A stretch of DNA of 64,000 nt from NCBI RefSeq assembly GCF_000711795.1, contig NZ_JONH01000010.1, positions 186,001 to 250,000 on the forward strand, given 5' to 3'. The position numbers and the translations under genes were made by a program. Positions 41,714 to 52,609 of the stretch are shown in pieces. Under the pieces are notes generated by a model. It searched no databases. It saw only the letters and a program-made list of their open reading frames with translations, and was not told the DNA's origin. The stretch is from Vibrio pacinii DSM 19139. Its GTDB lineage: Bacteria; Pseudomonadota; Gammaproteobacteria; Enterobacterales; Vibrionaceae. Positions within the stretch are counted from its first letter, which is position 1. Each line of letters starts with the position of its first letter.

Positions 41714-44506
41714 ATGACCAGATATGGCTTGCGCGCTCGCGTTATTACTCTCACTTTAGCTCCAACCCTGATTATTGGTTTACTTTTGAGTGCCTTTTTC
41801 TCGTTCAATCGCTACCACGACCTTGAGACTCAGGTGGTCAATTCAGGGCTGAATATCATTGAACCTTTAGCCATCGCCAGTGAAGAGGGCTTAAAAAACA
41901 ACAGTCGCGAATCTGTCCGCCGCATCATTAGCTATGCACATCGTAAGAACTCTAAGTTTGTTCGCAGTATTGCCGTGTTTGATTACAACCACGAACTGTT
42001 CGTGACCTCAAACTTTCACCCTAACTTTGAGCTACTGACTTTCCCGCGTAACGAACCGATTCCTATGTTGGTGAGCTCAGAACTGGAAGGTAACACCCTA
42101 ATTCTTCGCGCTCCTGTGATTGCCGAGTCGGGTTTGGTTGCGACAATAAAAGGCCAAATCGCCAACCCTGCTGTCGGTTATGTCGCAATTGAACTCGATT
42201 TATCCTCACTGCGCTTACAGCAATACCAAGAAATTTTTTCCGCTTGTTTAGTGCTTTTGATCGGCCTTGGCTTATCTGCCGTGTTTGCCTATCGCCTGAT
42301 GCATGATGTCACACGGCCGATTTCACATATGAAAAACATGGTCGATCGAATTCGTCGTGGTCACCTTGATGTCCGTATCGAAGGCAAAATGCATGGTGAG
42401 CTCGATTCCCTCAAAAATGGCATCAACTCGATGGCGGTATCTTTGTCGGAATACCATGTCGAGATGCAGCACAGTATCGATCAGGCCACTTCAGATTTGC
42501 GTGAAACCTTAGAGCAGTTAGAGATTCAAAACGTTGAGCTCGATATCGCCAAGAAACGCGCTCAAGAGGCGGCACGGGTAAAATCTGAGTTCCTTGCCAA
42601 TATGTCACACGAGTTGCGCACCCCACTCAATGGCGTGATTGGTTTTACTCGTCAGTTGCTTAAAACCACGCTGACCAATAGCCAAACTGATTATCTGCAG
42701 ACGATAGAGAAATCCGCCAATAACTTACTCAACATCATTAATGACATTCTGGATTTTTCTAAGCTTGAAGCAGGGAAACTGGCGCTAGAAAACATTCCTT
42801 TTGACTTCCAAACGTCATTGGAAGAAGTGGTCAATCTACAGGCCACCAGCGCCCATGAAAAAGGCCTTGAGCTGACGCTAAAGATCGACCCTAAAATTCC
42901 ACCTGGCTTGGTCGGGGATCCACTCCGAATCCAGCAAGTTCTAACCAACCTGGTCGGCAACTCAATTAAATTTACCGAGCGCGGTAACATCGATATTAGC
43001 GTTGAACTGCGCTCACAACGAGACGATTCGGTTGAACTGCAGTTCATGGTGCGAGACACCGGCATTGGTATCTCTGAGCGCCAACAATCACAACTTTTCC
43101 AAGCCTTTAGTCAAGCCGATGCGAGCATTTCTCGTCGCTATGGCGGAACCGGATTAGGCTTGGTTATTACTCAGAAACTGGTCAGTCAAATGGGCGGTGA
43201 AATCAGCCTCACCAGTCGCCTGCATCAAGGGTCAACCTTCTGGTTCACCTTACGCTTAATTACCACCGACATGCCGGTGAGCGAACTGCTTGAGACGGAA
43301 GTACTTCGCCGACGTACTCTGTTGTTGGTCGAGCCGAACATGCAAGCCGCCTCGGTGATCCAGCAGACGTTGGTTCAAGAAGGATTAATTGTCACCTACC
43401 GCTCATCGCTTCCTGAAGAGACCGAGCACTATGACTATGTGTTGCTGAACTTAGCCCCCAATCGCGAGAATGACCTGACGAGTGTAGAAGCCTGGGTCGA
43501 ACAGGCGCTTCGCTGCGCACCGCATGTGGTTGTCGGCACGCCAAGTACCGCGCTTGCCCTATCGGATCATCTGATTCAGAAATACCCGATCCACTGTATT
43601 ACTAAACCTCTCTCGCGCATTAAGTTGTTGCAAACTCTGGCCGCCAATCAAGAGAGCATGCCGCTGCTTGAATCAACTCCGGAATACAGTGAGACGCTAC
43701 CGCTGACCGTGATGGCGGTCGATGATAACCCAGCCAACCTCAAGCTCATCTGCGCGCTTTTGCAAGAGCGCGTGGAACGGGTTATCACTTGTACCAACGG
43801 CATGGATGCGGTCAACCAAGCTGAAACACAACACTTTGATATTATTTTAATGGATATCCAAATGCCGCACATGGATGGGGTGACGGCTTGTCACGCCATC
43901 AAGCAAACCGAGCTCAACGCCACTACCCCTGTGATTGCCGTGACCGCTCATGCGATGAGTGGCGAGCGTGATCGCCTATTAGGGGCAGGCATGGATGATT
44001 ACCTAACGAAACCGATTGAAGAGCATGTGCTGCAGCAGGTTCTGATGCATTGGAGCCCGCATACCAAACAAGAAGAACTGGAAAAACTTGATATATCGAG
44101 CCATACGCTTGATCAAACGGCATCAGACCTCAATGACCATGCACAACGCACGCATAACACCATGATTATTGACTGGCAAGCTGCATTAAAGCAGTCGGCA
44201 AACAAACAAGATCTAGCGCGTGATATGCTGCAAATGTTGATCGACTCGATCCCAGAAGTTGATACGATCGTCGAGAGTGCATTAAAAGATGATCATGTTG
44301 ATGTCGAACAGCTCATCCACCACGTGCATAAACTGCATGGCAGCAGTTCCTATTGCGGTGTACCACGCTTGAAAAACATCTGCGCCACGATTGAAAAAGC
44401 TTTGCGCTCGGGCTCAACAATAGAAGAGGTCGAACCCGAGTTATTTGAATTACAAGATGAGATGGAAAAGGTGGTTGCCAGTGCCAAGCCGTACTTAGAA
44501 AGCTAA
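41714..44506 (+). CDS. barA: Hybrid sensor histidine kinase BarA (VarS in Vibrio)
   Basis: 930 residues. TM1 (about 11-28) and TM2 (about 175-195) bracket a periplasmic domain; a HAMP domain follows. The HisKA site is H299 in NMSHELRTPLNGVIGF, with ATPase boxes N (NLVGNSIKF), G1 (DTGIGIS) and G2 (GGTGLGL). A receiver domain has D714 (LMDIQMPHMDG), and an Hpt domain has H872 (HKLHG). It relays phosphate to UvrY/VarA and so controls the Csr small RNAs. It is divergent from rlmD and convergent with acpS. Confidence 0.97.
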   Translation: MTRYGLRARVITLTLAPTLIIGLLLSAFFSFNRYHDLETQVVNSGLNIIEPLAIASEEGLKNNSRESVRRIISYAHRKNSKFVRSIAVFDYNHELFVTSNFHPNFELLTFPRNEPIPMLVSSELEGNTLILRAPVIAESGLVATIKGQIANPAVGYVAIELDLSSLRLQQYQEIFSACLVLLIGLGLSAVFAYRLMHDVTRPISHMKNMVDRIRRGHLDVRIEGKMHGELDSLKNGINSMAVSLSEYHVEMQHSIDQATSDLRETLEQLEIQNVELDIAKKRAQEAARVKSEFLANMSHELRTPLNGVIGFTRQLLKTTLTNSQTDYLQTIEKSANNLLNIINDILDFSKLEAGKLALENIPFDFQTSLEEVVNLQATSAHEKGLELTLKIDPKIPPGLVGDPLRIQQVLTNLVGNSIKFTERGNIDISVELRSQRDDSVELQFMVRDTGIGISERQQSQLFQAFSQADASISRRYGGTGLGLVITQKLVSQMGGEISLTSRLHQGSTFWFTLRLITTDMPVSELLETEVLRRRTLLLVEPNMQAASVIQQTLVQEGLIVTYRSSLPEETEHYDYVLLNLAPNRENDLTSVEAWVEQALRCAPHVVVGTPSTALALSDHLIQKYPIHCITKPLSRIKLLQTLAANQESMPLLESTPEYSETLPLTVMAVDDNPANLKLICALLQERVERVITCTNGMDAVNQAETQHFDIILMDIQMPHMDGVTACHAIKQTELNATTPVIAVTAHAMSGERDRLLGAGMDDYLTKPIEEHVLQQVLMHWSPHTKQEELEKLDISSHTLDQTASDLNDHAQRTHNTMIIDWQAALKQSANKQDLARDMLQMLIDSIPEVDTIVESALKDDHVDVEQLIHHVHKLHGSSSYCGVPRLKNICATIEKALRSGSTIEEVEPELFELQDEMEKVVASAKPYLES

Positions 44507-44518
44507 ATGACTTATTTA

Positions 44519-44580
44519 TTTAAAATACTGGTTGTTTAAAACACTGGTTGTCTAAAATACTCGTTATTTAAAATATTTAG
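44519..44580. repeat. Tandem 16-bp repeat between barA and acpS
   Basis: Three full units and one partial unit of about TTTAAAATACTGGTTG at 44519, 44535, 44551 and 44567. The units differ by one to four bases. The last runs into the acpS stop codon. Confidence 0.85.
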
Positions 44581-44957
44581 CTCTCTAAAATCACCGTCGC
44601 GACCGCGTAGTGTCGTTCGTCAGAGATAGACAGGTGGATGTGCGCCACCTGTTTTTTTTCAGCGATGTCTAATGCTTTTCCGCTTAAACAGAGCACAGGT
44701 TTACCGTGCTCATCATTGCTAATTTCAAAGTCGTGGAAAGTAACGCCCAACGCTATCCCTGTTCCTAGTGCTTTTGACGCCGCCTCTTTGGCGGCAAAAC
44801 GCTTAGCCAGAAAACGACCTTGTTGTTTTAACTCGGCAAATTTCGCTAACTCACTGTCGGTGAGAATACGCCTTGCAAACGGTTCACCACTGCGAGAGAG
44901 CGCTTTTTCGACACGCTCTATTTCTGCAATGTCAGTCCCTAAGCCAACGATCGCCAT
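44577..44957 (-). CDS. acpS: Holo-[acyl-carrier-protein] synthase
   Basis: 126 residues, the E. coli length. It has the phosphopantetheinyl transferase motifs [15 protein letters not shown] and [19 protein letters not shown]. It transfers 4'-phosphopantetheine from CoA to ACP. It is the last gene of the lepB-rnc-era-recO-pdxJ-acpS run, starting two bases after pdxJ. Its stop codon lies in the tandem repeat. Confidence 0.98.
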   Translation of the reverse strand: MAIVGLGTDIAEIERVEKALSRSGEPFARRILTDSELAKFAELKQQGRFLAKRFAAKEAASKALGTGIALGVTFHDFEISNDEHGKPVLCLSGKALDIAEKKQVAHIHLSISDERHYAVATVILES

Positions 44958-44959
44958 GC

Positions 44960-45691
44960 TTAACGACGCGCTTCAACCATGATGGCTTTCATGTCTGCGA
45001 CCGCTTTTTCGAGACCATCAAACACAGCACGGCCAATGATAGAGTGGCCAATATTGAGCTCATATATTTCAGCAATCGCGGCAATAGGCGCAACGTTGTG
45101 GTAAGTCAAACCATGACCGGCGTTAACCGTGATGCCAAGATCGGCCGCATAACTCGCACCTGCCGCTATTCGCTTCAGTTCAGCTTGTTGCTCTTCTTCA
45201 GTTTCTGCATCAGCATAATGGCCAGTGTGTAGCTCGATAAACGGCGCACCACAGGTTTTGGCAGCATCAATTTGTTCGCGATCAGCGTCTATGAACAAAG
45301 ACACTTTGATGCCCGCTTGAGTGAGCTTTTGTGTCGCAGATTTCACTTTGTCTAGATGACCGACAACATTCAAGCCACCTTCAGTAGTGAGCTCTTCACG
45401 CTTCTCTGGCACTAAACATACGTATTCAGGTTTAGTCTTCAGCGCGATCTCGACCATCTCATCGGTGACGGCCATTTCCAAGTTCATGCGTGTTTGCAAT
45501 GTTTCACGCAAAATTCTCACATCACGATCTTTAATATGACGTCGATCTTCACGAAGGTGGATGGTAATGCCGTCCGCACCAGCACGTTCTGCAATCTCGG
45601 CTGCGTGCACAGGATCTGGGTACTTAGTGCCGCGTGCATTACGCAATGTCGCAATATGATCGATGTTTACACCTAGGTAAATTGAGCTCAT
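44960..45691 (-). CDS. pdxJ: Pyridoxine 5'-phosphate synthase
   Basis: 243 residues, E. coli length. Motifs: [55 protein letters not shown] and [15 protein letters not shown]-barrel enzyme that condenses 3-amino-2-oxopropyl phosphate with deoxyxylulose 5-phosphate to make pyridoxine phosphate. Its ATG overlaps the recO stop by four bases. Confidence 0.98.
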   Translation of the reverse strand: MSSIYLGVNIDHIATLRNARGTKYPDPVHAAEIAERAGADGITIHLREDRRHIKDRDVRILRETLQTRMNLEMAVTDEMVEIALKTKPEYVCLVPEKREELTTEGGLNVVGHLDKVKSATQKLTQAGIKVSLFIDADREQIDAAKTCGAPFIELHTGHYADAETEEEQQAELKRIAAGASYAADLGITVNAGHGLTYHNVAPIAAIAEIYELNIGHSIIGRAVFDGLEKAVADMKAIMVEARR

Positions 45692-46410
45692 TTTCCAATA
45701 CTCCGTTTAGGAACTATAGCTTGAAAGAGTTCCCTGCTTTTTAATGGTTTGCCGCCAAGATACGGCTTTAAGGCTATACGTGTAAAGCGTTTTGCCGCTT
45801 TCAGTTGTTCTTTTGTGGTGAAACGACGCTCACTGATCGCGATCAGTTCGTCACCAACAAACGTTAAATGGTCATGACGTACCGAAGCGATAAATCCTTT
45901 TTGCTCACGATAGCGATAGGTCATTGTCGGCTCGATCGGTTCGCCGCTCCCTGCGCAGTGCAAAAAGTCAACACCGTAGCCTAATGCGCTGAGCATCGCC
46001 AGTTCAAAGCGGCGTAAAGCCGGTTCAGGATTGTCACACTGAGCAAGCTCCGTCAACGCATGTAGGTAATCATGAAACAGTGCCGGCATCGGCACTTCTG
46101 CCATTAATACTCGGCCAATCAGTTCATTGACGTACATGGCAGAATAAAGATTAATGCCAAAAAGTGGCAGGCCTAAACTAATTGGTTCAGCTTGACGCAA
46201 GGTCTTCATCGACCCATTGCCCGACCACTTCAGTAACAGCGGCGTAAAAGGTTGCAGTGCACCTTTTAAGTTTGAGCGTTTACTGCGAGCCCCTTTTGAC
46301 ATCAAGGTCACGCGGCCAAACTCCTCGCTAAACACATCGAGGATCAAGCTTGATTCACTGTAGGGGCGTCGATGCAGTACGAAACAGCGCTGTAGACCTT
46401 CTGAAGACAT
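45688..46410 (-). CDS. recO: DNA repair protein RecO
   Basis: 240 residues. The N-terminal OB-fold starts [40 protein letters not shown]. The helical C-terminal part follows ([19 protein letters not shown]). It works with RecR to load RecA on SSB-coated DNA in the RecF pathway. It is cotranscribed with pdxJ and acpS. An intrinsic terminator separates it from era. Confidence 0.96.
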   Translation of the reverse strand: MSSEGLQRCFVLHRRPYSESSLILDVFSEEFGRVTLMSKGARSKRSNLKGALQPFTPLLLKWSGNGSMKTLRQAEPISLGLPLFGINLYSAMYVNELIGRVLMAEVPMPALFHDYLHALTELAQCDNPEPALRRFELAMLSALGYGVDFLHCAGSGEPIEPTMTYRYREQKGFIASVRHDHLTFVGDELIAISERRFTTKEQLKAAKRFTRIALKPYLGGKPLKSRELFQAIVPKRSIGK

Positions 46411-46425
46411 AGTACCTTCTAATCT

Positions 46426-46452
46426 AAAAAAGGAGCCAAACGGCTCCTTTTA
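46426..46452 (-). terminator. Terminator hairpin between era and recO
   Basis: AAAAGGAGCC/GGCTCCTTTT stem with an AAAC loop, followed on the minus strand by T residues. It lies 41 bases after era and 16 bases before recO, inside what is often a continuous operon. Confidence 0.75.
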
Positions 46453-46492
46453 ACTTTCACTATGGGAGCGAAGCGAGATCGCCTCAGACTCG

Positions 46493-47470
46493 TTATAGAT
46501 CGTCAATATAACCTAATGAACGCAGTGCTCGCTCGTCATCCGCCCAGCCAGATTTCACTTTGACCCAAGTTTCTAGATAAACTTTACGGCCAAACAACTC
46601 TTCCATATCTAGGCGTGCTTCACGACCAATCGTTTTGATCTTTTCGCCAGCTTTACCAATCACCATTTTCTTCTGGCCACTTCGTTCAACCAGAATCAAT
46701 GCATTAATATGGAAGCCATCAGTATCGGGGTTGTAATCGAAACGCTCGATCTCAACGGTAACAGAATAAGGCAGCTCTTCCCCTGTGAAACGCATCAGCT
46801 TTTCACGCACGATCTCAGAAGCCATAAAACGCTGAGAGCGGTCAGTCACGTATTCTTCTGGGAAGTGATGCGTCGCTTTAGGTAGATGCTCGCGCACATG
46901 CTTACGCAGTACGTCGATGTTCTTGCCCTGCTTAGCCGAGATAGGCACCACATCGACAAAATCCATTCTTTGCGACATCTCCATCATGTGTTGCATCACT
47001 TCATTACGATCTTGCACGTGATCGACTTTATTGACACACAACACCACTGGGAAGTTGGCTTTCTTGAGCTTGTTTAAAACCATTTCGTCGTCGTTGGTCC
47101 AATGGGTACCATCAACCAAGAAAAACACCAAGTTAACATCACTCAGCGAGGAGTTTGCCGCACGGTTCATCAAGCGGTTGATCGCACGCTTCTCTTCAAT
47201 ATGCAGCCCAGGTGTATCAACGTAAATCGCTTGGTAGTCGCCATCGGTCTCGACCCCCATAATACGGTGACGAGTAGTCTGAGGCTTACGAGACGTGATC
47301 GAGATCTTTTGCCCAAGAATACGGTTGAGTAGCGTCGATTTACCGACATTAGGACGACCAACGATCGCCACAAAACCACAATGTTGGTTTTCTGGTGAGC
47401 TAGTAGGCGCGTCACTCGATGAGAAAAACTCATCGATATCAAATTCGTTGTTGTCTGTTGAATCAGTCAT
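46493..47470 (-). CDS. era: GTPase Era
   Basis: 325 residues (E. coli 301), with extra acidic N-terminal residues before the G domain. G1 is [13 protein letters not shown]3 DTPGLH, G4 NKVD, and the C-terminal KH domain has [24 protein letters not shown]. It binds the 3' end of 16S rRNA in 30S maturation. It overlaps the rnc 3' end by eight bases, so translation is coupled. Confidence 0.98.
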   Translation of the reverse strand: MTDSTDNNEFDIDEFFSSSDAPTSSPENQHCGFVAIVGRPNVGKSTLLNRILGQKISITSRKPQTTRHRIMGVETDGDYQAIYVDTPGLHIEEKRAINRLMNRAANSSLSDVNLVFFLVDGTHWTNDDEMVLNKLKKANFPVVLCVNKVDHVQDRNEVMQHMMEMSQRMDFVDVVPISAKQGKNIDVLRKHVREHLPKATHHFPEEYVTDRSQRFMASEIVREKLMRFTGEELPYSVTVEIERFDYNPDTDGFHINALILVERSGQKKMVIGKAGEKIKTIGREARLDMEELFGRKVYLETWVKVKSGWADDERALRSLGYIDDL

Positions 47471-48140
47471 TGGTCAATTGCTCTAATGCTATTTCTGCAG
47501 CCGCTTGTTCTGCCTTGCGGCGACTGGTGCCTTTACCAATAACAGGTTGTCCAATACCTGCTACATCACACGAAACCGTAAACTCTTGGTTATGTGCTTC
47601 ACCTTTAATATTAGTCACTGTGTAAGCAGGAAGCGGCTTTCTTCGCCCCTGCAAACACTCTTGTAGGCGAGTTTTTGGATCTTTTTGCGAAACACCTGGC
47701 TTGATCGCATCAAGGCGAGTCTTGTACCAGCTCAGAATAATGCCACGCACCACTTCAATATCGCTATCTAAGTAAATGCCACCAATGATCGCTTCCACAG
47801 CATCAGCAAGGATTGAATCACGACGGAAACCGCCGCTCTTTAATTCACCTGGACCTAATTTTAAGTGATCTCCTAGTTCGAACTCTCGACCTAGTTCCGC
47901 GAGCGTATTGCCACGAACTAAAGTGGCGCGCATGCGGCTCATGTCCCCTTCATTTGCTTTCGGGAAACGGTGATAAAGATCATCAGCAACGACAAAACTT
48001 AAAATTGAATCGCCCAGAAACTCAAGACGCTCATTGTGTTTTCCATTAGCGCTACGATGGGTCAGCGCTAAACTGATAAGCTCAGCATCATTAAATTGAT
48101 AGCCGAGCTTTTTCTCTAGTTTTGCAATAGGAGAATTCAT
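47463..48140 (-). CDS. rnc: Ribonuclease III
   Basis: 225 residues, E. coli 226. The catalytic signature is [20 protein letters not shown], with a second acidic set in [19 protein letters not shown] double-stranded RNA-binding domain covers about 155-223. It processes rRNA precursors and double-stranded mRNA leaders, likely including the pnp leader in this window. It is between lepB and era, the conserved order. Confidence 0.98.
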   Translation of the reverse strand: MNSPIAKLEKKLGYQFNDAELISLALTHRSANGKHNERLEFLGDSILSFVVADDLYHRFPKANEGDMSRMRATLVRGNTLAELGREFELGDHLKLGPGELKSGGFRRDSILADAVEAIIGGIYLDSDIEVVRGIILSWYKTRLDAIKPGVSQKDPKTRLQECLQGRRKPLPAYTVTNIKGEAHNQEFTVSCDVAGIGQPVIGKGTSRRKAEQAAAEIALEQLTND

Positions 48141-48158
48141 GCTCTCTCATTAATTTGT

Positions 48159-49055
48159 TTAGTTAATACCACCGATGCGGTTAAAACGCACACCAGTTGG
48201 AATCCAAGACGGTAACACGCTATCGTCACCACGTTCAAACTCAAAGCTTATCCAAATACCAACCGCTTTACCGACGAGGTTAGCTTCTGGCACAAAACCC
48301 CAGTAACGGCTATCAGCACTGTTGTCACGGTTATCACCCATCACAAAGTACTCTCCTTGAGGAACGACCCACTCGTTGACACCATTGCGCGGTTGATACA
48401 ACTCAACGCGATCGCGGCGCAGTGGGTTGACCAAAATTTGGTGGCCAACGTCACCCAATTTTTCATCCAACTGAATCAGTGGAATGCCGTTTTGAATAAA
48501 TGGACTCTCTTCAACATTAGACAGTTTCACGTCGCTACAGCGACTCTCGCCAGCGGATTGAATACAGATTTCTTTCTTACTGTTGTAACGAACCGTGTCG
48601 CCCGGTAAACCGACAACGCGCTTAATGTAATCAATATTAGGTTGAGGGGGGTATTTAAACACCACCACATCGCCACGTTCAGGTTTGCCAGTTTCAACCA
48701 GTTGAGTTCGCCATACCGGATCTTTCAATCCGTAAGCGTATTTTTCAACCAAGATAAAGTCACCGACAAGCAAAGTTGGCATCATTGAACCCGATGGAAT
48801 CTGAAACGGTTCATAGATAAAAGAGCGCAATACCAGTACTGCGGCAATCACAGGGAAAATAGAAACACTATTTTCAATCCACCACGGCTGGTTTTTTACT
48901 TTATTGAGTGTCGCGGCATCTAGACCATGCGTCTGTGCTTCCACTTCGGCAAGCTTAGCCTGACGCTTTTTCGCAAAGACTAACTTCTCGAGCACCCACA
49001 CGATACCCGTAACCAAAGTTACGATAACGAGGATCAGTGAAAATGTATTCGCCAT
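48159..49055 (-). CDS. lepB: Signal peptidase I
   Basis: 298 residues. TM1 (about 3-22), a cytoplasmic loop with KKRQAKLAEVE, TM2 (about 63-80), then the periplasmic catalytic part. The nucleophile serine is in PSGSMMPTL, the general-base lysine in DYIKRVVGLPGD, and the box GDNRDNSADSRYWG is intact. It cleaves signal peptides of exported proteins. It is in the lepA-lepB-rnc run, but 200 bases with a repeat separate it from lepA. Confidence 0.97.
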   Translation of the reverse strand: MANTFSLILVIVTLVTGIVWVLEKLVFAKKRQAKLAEVEAQTHGLDAATLNKVKNQPWWIENSVSIFPVIAAVLVLRSFIYEPFQIPSGSMMPTLLVGDFILVEKYAYGLKDPVWRTQLVETGKPERGDVVVFKYPPQPNIDYIKRVVGLPGDTVRYNSKKEICIQSAGESRCSDVKLSNVEESPFIQNGIPLIQLDEKLGDVGHQILVNPLRRDRVELYQPRNGVNEWVVPQGEYFVMGDNRDNSADSRYWGFVPEANLVGKAVGIWISFEFERGDDSVLPSWIPTGVRFNRIGGIN

Positions 49056-49139
49056 TGACTTCCCTTATCTCAAAAATACGAAAGTGAAAGAGCCGAAACC
49101 CTTCCACTTGCTAATAAAACTTGCTTAGAGCAATCCCTT

Positions 49140-49257
49140 AAATAGTTGGTGTTACAGCTAGGCGGCAAGCAAACTCAGCCCTATGAGCATAGAGGATCTA
49201 TGTGATTAGGGTGAGTTTGCGCTGGCAACAACGCTGTAGTGCCAAATATGACAGGGA
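49140..49257. repeat. ~115-bp intergenic palindromic repeat, copy 2
   Basis: Same conserved blocks as copy 1 at 37805-37918. Outer arms TTGGTGTTACAGC and GCTGTAGTGCCAA pair with G-U allowance. Inner arms AAACTCA-CCCTA and TAGGGTGAGTTT pair around CATAG/CTATG. It lies immediately beyond the lepA stop codon, in the lepA-lepB gap. Confidence 0.85.
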
Positions 49258-51051
49258 TTAATCTTTTCCTACGTGAAGAATAGCTAAAAACGCTTCTTGC
49301 GGCAGTTCGACGTTACCGATCTGCTTCATACGTTTCTTACCTTCTTTCTGCTTCTTCAATAGCTTTTTCTTACGGCTCACGTCACCACCGTAACATTTCG
49401 CGATAACGTTCTTACGTAACTGTTTTACCGTCGAACGCGCGATGATGTGGTTACCAATCGCAGCCTGAATCGCGATATCAAACATCTGGCGAGGGATGAA
49501 TTCTTTCATCTTCTCAACCAACTGACGTCCGCGTGTTTGTGAATGACCTTTATGCGTAATCAGTGCTAAAGCATCCACTTTATCGCCGTTAAGCAGTACA
49601 TCAACACGCACCATGTCTGACGCTTCGAAGCGCTGGAAGTTGTAATCAAGCGAGGCATAACCGCGTGACGTCGACTTCAGACGGTCAAAGAAATCAAGTA
49701 CCACTTCAGCCATCGGAATATCGTAGGTGACGGCGACTTGATTGCCGTGATAGACCATATCAACCTGAGTACCACGCTTTTCAACGCACAAAGTAATCAC
49801 GTTACCTAAGTAATCGGCAGGAACTAAGATATTACAACGTGCGATCGGCTCGCGAATTTCTTCGATATCGTTTACCGCTGGCAGTTTTGCCGGGCTATCA
49901 ACATAAAGCAATGTCCCGTCAGTTTGTACCACTTCGTACACTACGGTTGGCGCGGTAGTGATCAGGTCGAGATCGTATTCACGCTCTAGACGCTCTTGAA
50001 TGATTTCCATGTGCAACATGCCAAGGAAACCACAACGGAAACCAAAGCCTAGTGCTGCAGAGTTTTCTGGTTCATAGAACAGTGACGCATCGTTAAGGCT
50101 TAGCTTACCCAACGCATCACGGAAGTTTTCATAATCGTCAGACGATACTGGGAACAAGCCAGCGTATACCTGAGGTTTTACTTTCTTAAAACCTGGTAGC
50201 GCCTTGTCACAGCCATTTTTCGCCAACGTCAGCGTATCACCCACTGGTGCGCCGAGAATATCTTTAATGCCACACACTACCCAGCCAACTTCACCGGTGT
50301 TGAGACCATCCGTATCAACGCGCTTAGGCGTAAAGATACCAATTCGATCCACACCCCAAGTTTGGCCTGTGCTCATCACTTTAATTTTGTCGTTTTTCTT
50401 CAGTACCCCATTTTTGATACGGACTAAAGACACCACGCCGAGGTAGTTATCAAACCAAGAGTCGATGATCAGCGCTTGCAGTGGTGCATTAGGATCACCT
50501 TCTGGTGCTGGAATCGCAGAAACGATATTTTCAAGTACATCGTCAACACCGATACCGGTTTTAGCACTACAGCGAGTCGCTTCCATCGCATCAATACCGA
50601 CGATCTCTTCGATCTCTTCTGCTACGCGTTCAGGATCGGCGGCAGGAAGGTCAATCTTGTTTAAGATTGGCACAACTTCAAGATCCATCTCAATCGCAGT
50701 GTAACAGTTGGCTAGGGTTTGCGCTTCCACGCCTTGACCTGCATCGACCACCAACAGCGCACCTTCACAAGCGGCTAACGAACGAGAAACTTCATATGCG
50801 AAGTCAACGTGTCCTGGGGTGTCGATAAAGTTTAATTGATAGGTTTCACCATCTTTAGCGGTGTAGTTCAGTGTCACACTCTGAGATTTAATGGTGATAC
50901 CACGTTCACGCTCTAGATCCATGGAGTCTAGAACCTGCGAGGCCATTTCACGTTCGCTTAATCCACCACATACTTGGATCAAACGGTCTGATAGGGTCGA
51001 CTTACCATGGTCGATGTGGGCGATAATCGAAAAGTTACGAATGTGCTTCAT
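49258..51051 (-). CDS. lepA: Elongation factor 4 (LepA)
   Basis: 597 residues. The G domain begins [24 protein letters not shown], with DTPGHVDF and NKIDLP. EF-G-like domains follow, and the LepA-specific C-terminal domain has [36 protein letters not shown]. It is a translational GTPase that acts on 30S assembly and stalled ribosomes. It lies between the rpoE operon and lepB. Confidence 0.98.
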   Translation of the reverse strand: MKHIRNFSIIAHIDHGKSTLSDRLIQVCGGLSEREMASQVLDSMDLERERGITIKSQSVTLNYTAKDGETYQLNFIDTPGHVDFAYEVSRSLAACEGALLVVDAGQGVEAQTLANCYTAIEMDLEVVPILNKIDLPAADPERVAEEIEEIVGIDAMEATRCSAKTGIGVDDVLENIVSAIPAPEGDPNAPLQALIIDSWFDNYLGVVSLVRIKNGVLKKNDKIKVMSTGQTWGVDRIGIFTPKRVDTDGLNTGEVGWVVCGIKDILGAPVGDTLTLAKNGCDKALPGFKKVKPQVYAGLFPVSSDDYENFRDALGKLSLNDASLFYEPENSAALGFGFRCGFLGMLHMEIIQERLEREYDLDLITTAPTVVYEVVQTDGTLLYVDSPAKLPAVNDIEEIREPIARCNILVPADYLGNVITLCVEKRGTQVDMVYHGNQVAVTYDIPMAEVVLDFFDRLKSTSRGYASLDYNFQRFEASDMVRVDVLLNGDKVDALALITHKGHSQTRGRQLVEKMKEFIPRQMFDIAIQAAIGNHIIARSTVKQLRKNVIAKCYGGDVSRKKKLLKKQKEGKKRMKQIGNVELPQEAFLAILHVGKD

Positions 51052-51176
51052 GATTTGGTGTGACTAAACTCTTTTAAATAGGGACAAGAAAGCCGTTCTA
51101 CTACCAATCAATTTGGTCTTAGCGGCGGCATTTCAATCAAGTTGGCCGATTCTACCCAATTTCTAGCCGCTTCGCA

Positions 51177-51647
51177 CTAGCTAATTGGTTCGCCCAATAC
51201 CCTTAATAATATGACTTGCTGCGATGAGCGCTGTTCTAATTGGTAAGACAATCTTTTCGCAACAGCAATACCGCCGACCGTGGCTAGGGCTGAAACACCT
51301 ATGACTAAGCCTTCGCCCAACCCCAGTAACGGAGCTAACCACCACTGGGTGAAAAACGCGCCTAGGATCATAGCAAACAGCGGCAGCAGATAGACCAGCG
51401 CAGCAGATTGTAACAAACTCTTTTCTGGTAAGCCTATCTCAACCACTTGGCCGGGCTTGACCGCTTTATCAGTAATAAGGTGCCAATGGAGAGATTTATT
51501 GCCTACCGCTTTCGAGACGATGCCTGTACCGCAACTTTTTTGTGACGAACAACTACTGCAACTGGTTTGTTGCTCGCAGCTTAACTCAACCTCAAACCCT
51601 TGTGTTTGAGGTTGAACTTTAGCGACCGTTGCCAGTGCCGTCATCAT
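51177..51647 (-). CDS. rseC: RseC, SoxR-reducing system / sigma-E modulator
   Basis: 156 residues. The N-terminal cysteine cluster CEQQTSCSSCSSQKSCGTG, then two membrane helices (about 77-95 and 100-120), and a cytoplasmic tail. RseC has a minor positive effect on sigma-E in E. coli and is related to RnfB-associated and SoxR-reducing functions. Its ATG overlaps the rseB stop in ATGA, so it is the coupled last gene of rpoE-rseA-rseB-rseC. Confidence 0.95.
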   Translation of the reverse strand: MMTALATVAKVQPQTQGFEVELSCEQQTSCSSCSSQKSCGTGIVSKAVGNKSLHWHLITDKAVKPGQVVEIGLPEKSLLQSAALVYLLPLFAMILGAFFTQWWLAPLLGLGEGLVIGVSALATVGGIAVAKRLSYQLEQRSSQQVILLRVLGEPIS

Positions 51648-52609
51648 TGGGTGGTACTCTCACTCGGTTTGAAGGTAACAGATTGGGCAATACGTTTGGC
51701 TGTCGCTGGCGGAATATCACCAATCACCGAGATTTCGCGCTCACCACGCACAAAACTATGTAAAGTGCGTCGGCCTTGACGAACCAGTTGGCCTTTTAGC
51801 GAAAGATTATCGCTATTGGAAACATAAACAGAGAAGCTAAATAAGCCATCGCTGTACATCTGGCTCTCAACCATACGTTCAGTGTTGTTCATACGATAGC
51901 GATTAAGCTCATTGGCTTCAAACCCATTAGGAATCCAGCCTACCGTCCAATATGAGTTGGTCACCTGCCCTTTGGGTAGGGATAACACTTGGGGCAGTTT
52001 AACGCTATTTAAACCACTGAGTATTTCGGCAATTTGATCATTGATACTGTATGAAATAGTGCGATATTGCTCGAGCACTTCACCATCGCGGTCAACCAGA
52101 TCGGCACGTAACGGTAGCTTACTTTTTTCATCCACCCACAAGACATATGAGTAGCGCTGGCCATCTTTTGGCACCACGCGCAGCACTTGGCATGCGGTTC
52201 CAGCTTCACGTGCACGTCCCACTTGAACAAAGTCATAATAGTTGCTCAAACGCTCAACATCAGAGTTAAGCAATGGGATGGTTGGTGCGACGACATTACC
52301 AGACTCGATGGTAAAAGGCTCAACACCCGGTTCGATATAACTGACTTCATCACCACGGCGGATCACTTCGCGCACGGGGCCACTGAGGTAAACCAAGTGG
52401 GCAAGCTGCTGATCTTCAGTGCGAGCATGGCGATAAAGCAAAGGCTCAATACTGCTTTTCTTTATCAGTATATAAGAAAGTTCATAATTTAAATGCTGAC
52501 TCGCTTCGTTCATTTGAAGCAACAAAGCCTCTGCAGTGGGCTCTTCTGCAAAGGCTAGCGTTGTGTTCAAACTGAACAGTGTCAGCGCACTGATCAGAAT
52601 TTTTTTCAT
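51644..52609 (-). CDS. rseB: Periplasmic sigma-E regulator RseB
   Basis: 321 residues with a signal peptide (about 1-21, LAFA-EE). A LolA-like domain (about 24-210; for example LLQMNEASQHLNYELSYI) and a smaller C-terminal domain follow. RseB binds the periplasmic part of RseA and shields it from DegS until LPS or outer-membrane protein signals appear. Its start overlaps the rseA stop by four bases. Confidence 0.97.
   Translation of the reverse strand: MKKILISALTLFSLNTTLAFAEEPTAEALLLQMNEASQHLNYELSYILIKKSSIEPLLYRHARTEDQQLAHLVYLSGPVREVIRRGDEVSYIEPGVEPFTIESGNVVAPTIPLLNSDVERLSNYYDFVQVGRAREAGTACQVLRVVPKDGQRYSYVLWVDEKSKLPLRADLVDRDGEVLEQYRTISYSINDQIAEILSGLNSVKLPQVLSLPKGQVTNSYWTVGWIPNGFEANELNRYRMNNTERMVESQMYSDGLFSFSVYVSNSDNLSLKGQLVRQGRRTLHSFVRGEREISVIGDIPPATAKRIAQSVTFKPSESTTQ

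Noticed and set aside
37805..49257. The two palindromic repeats as integron attC (VCR) sites or a CRISPR
   Set aside because: The blocks do not match attC core sites, no cassettes or integrase are near, and two copies 11 kb apart are not an array.
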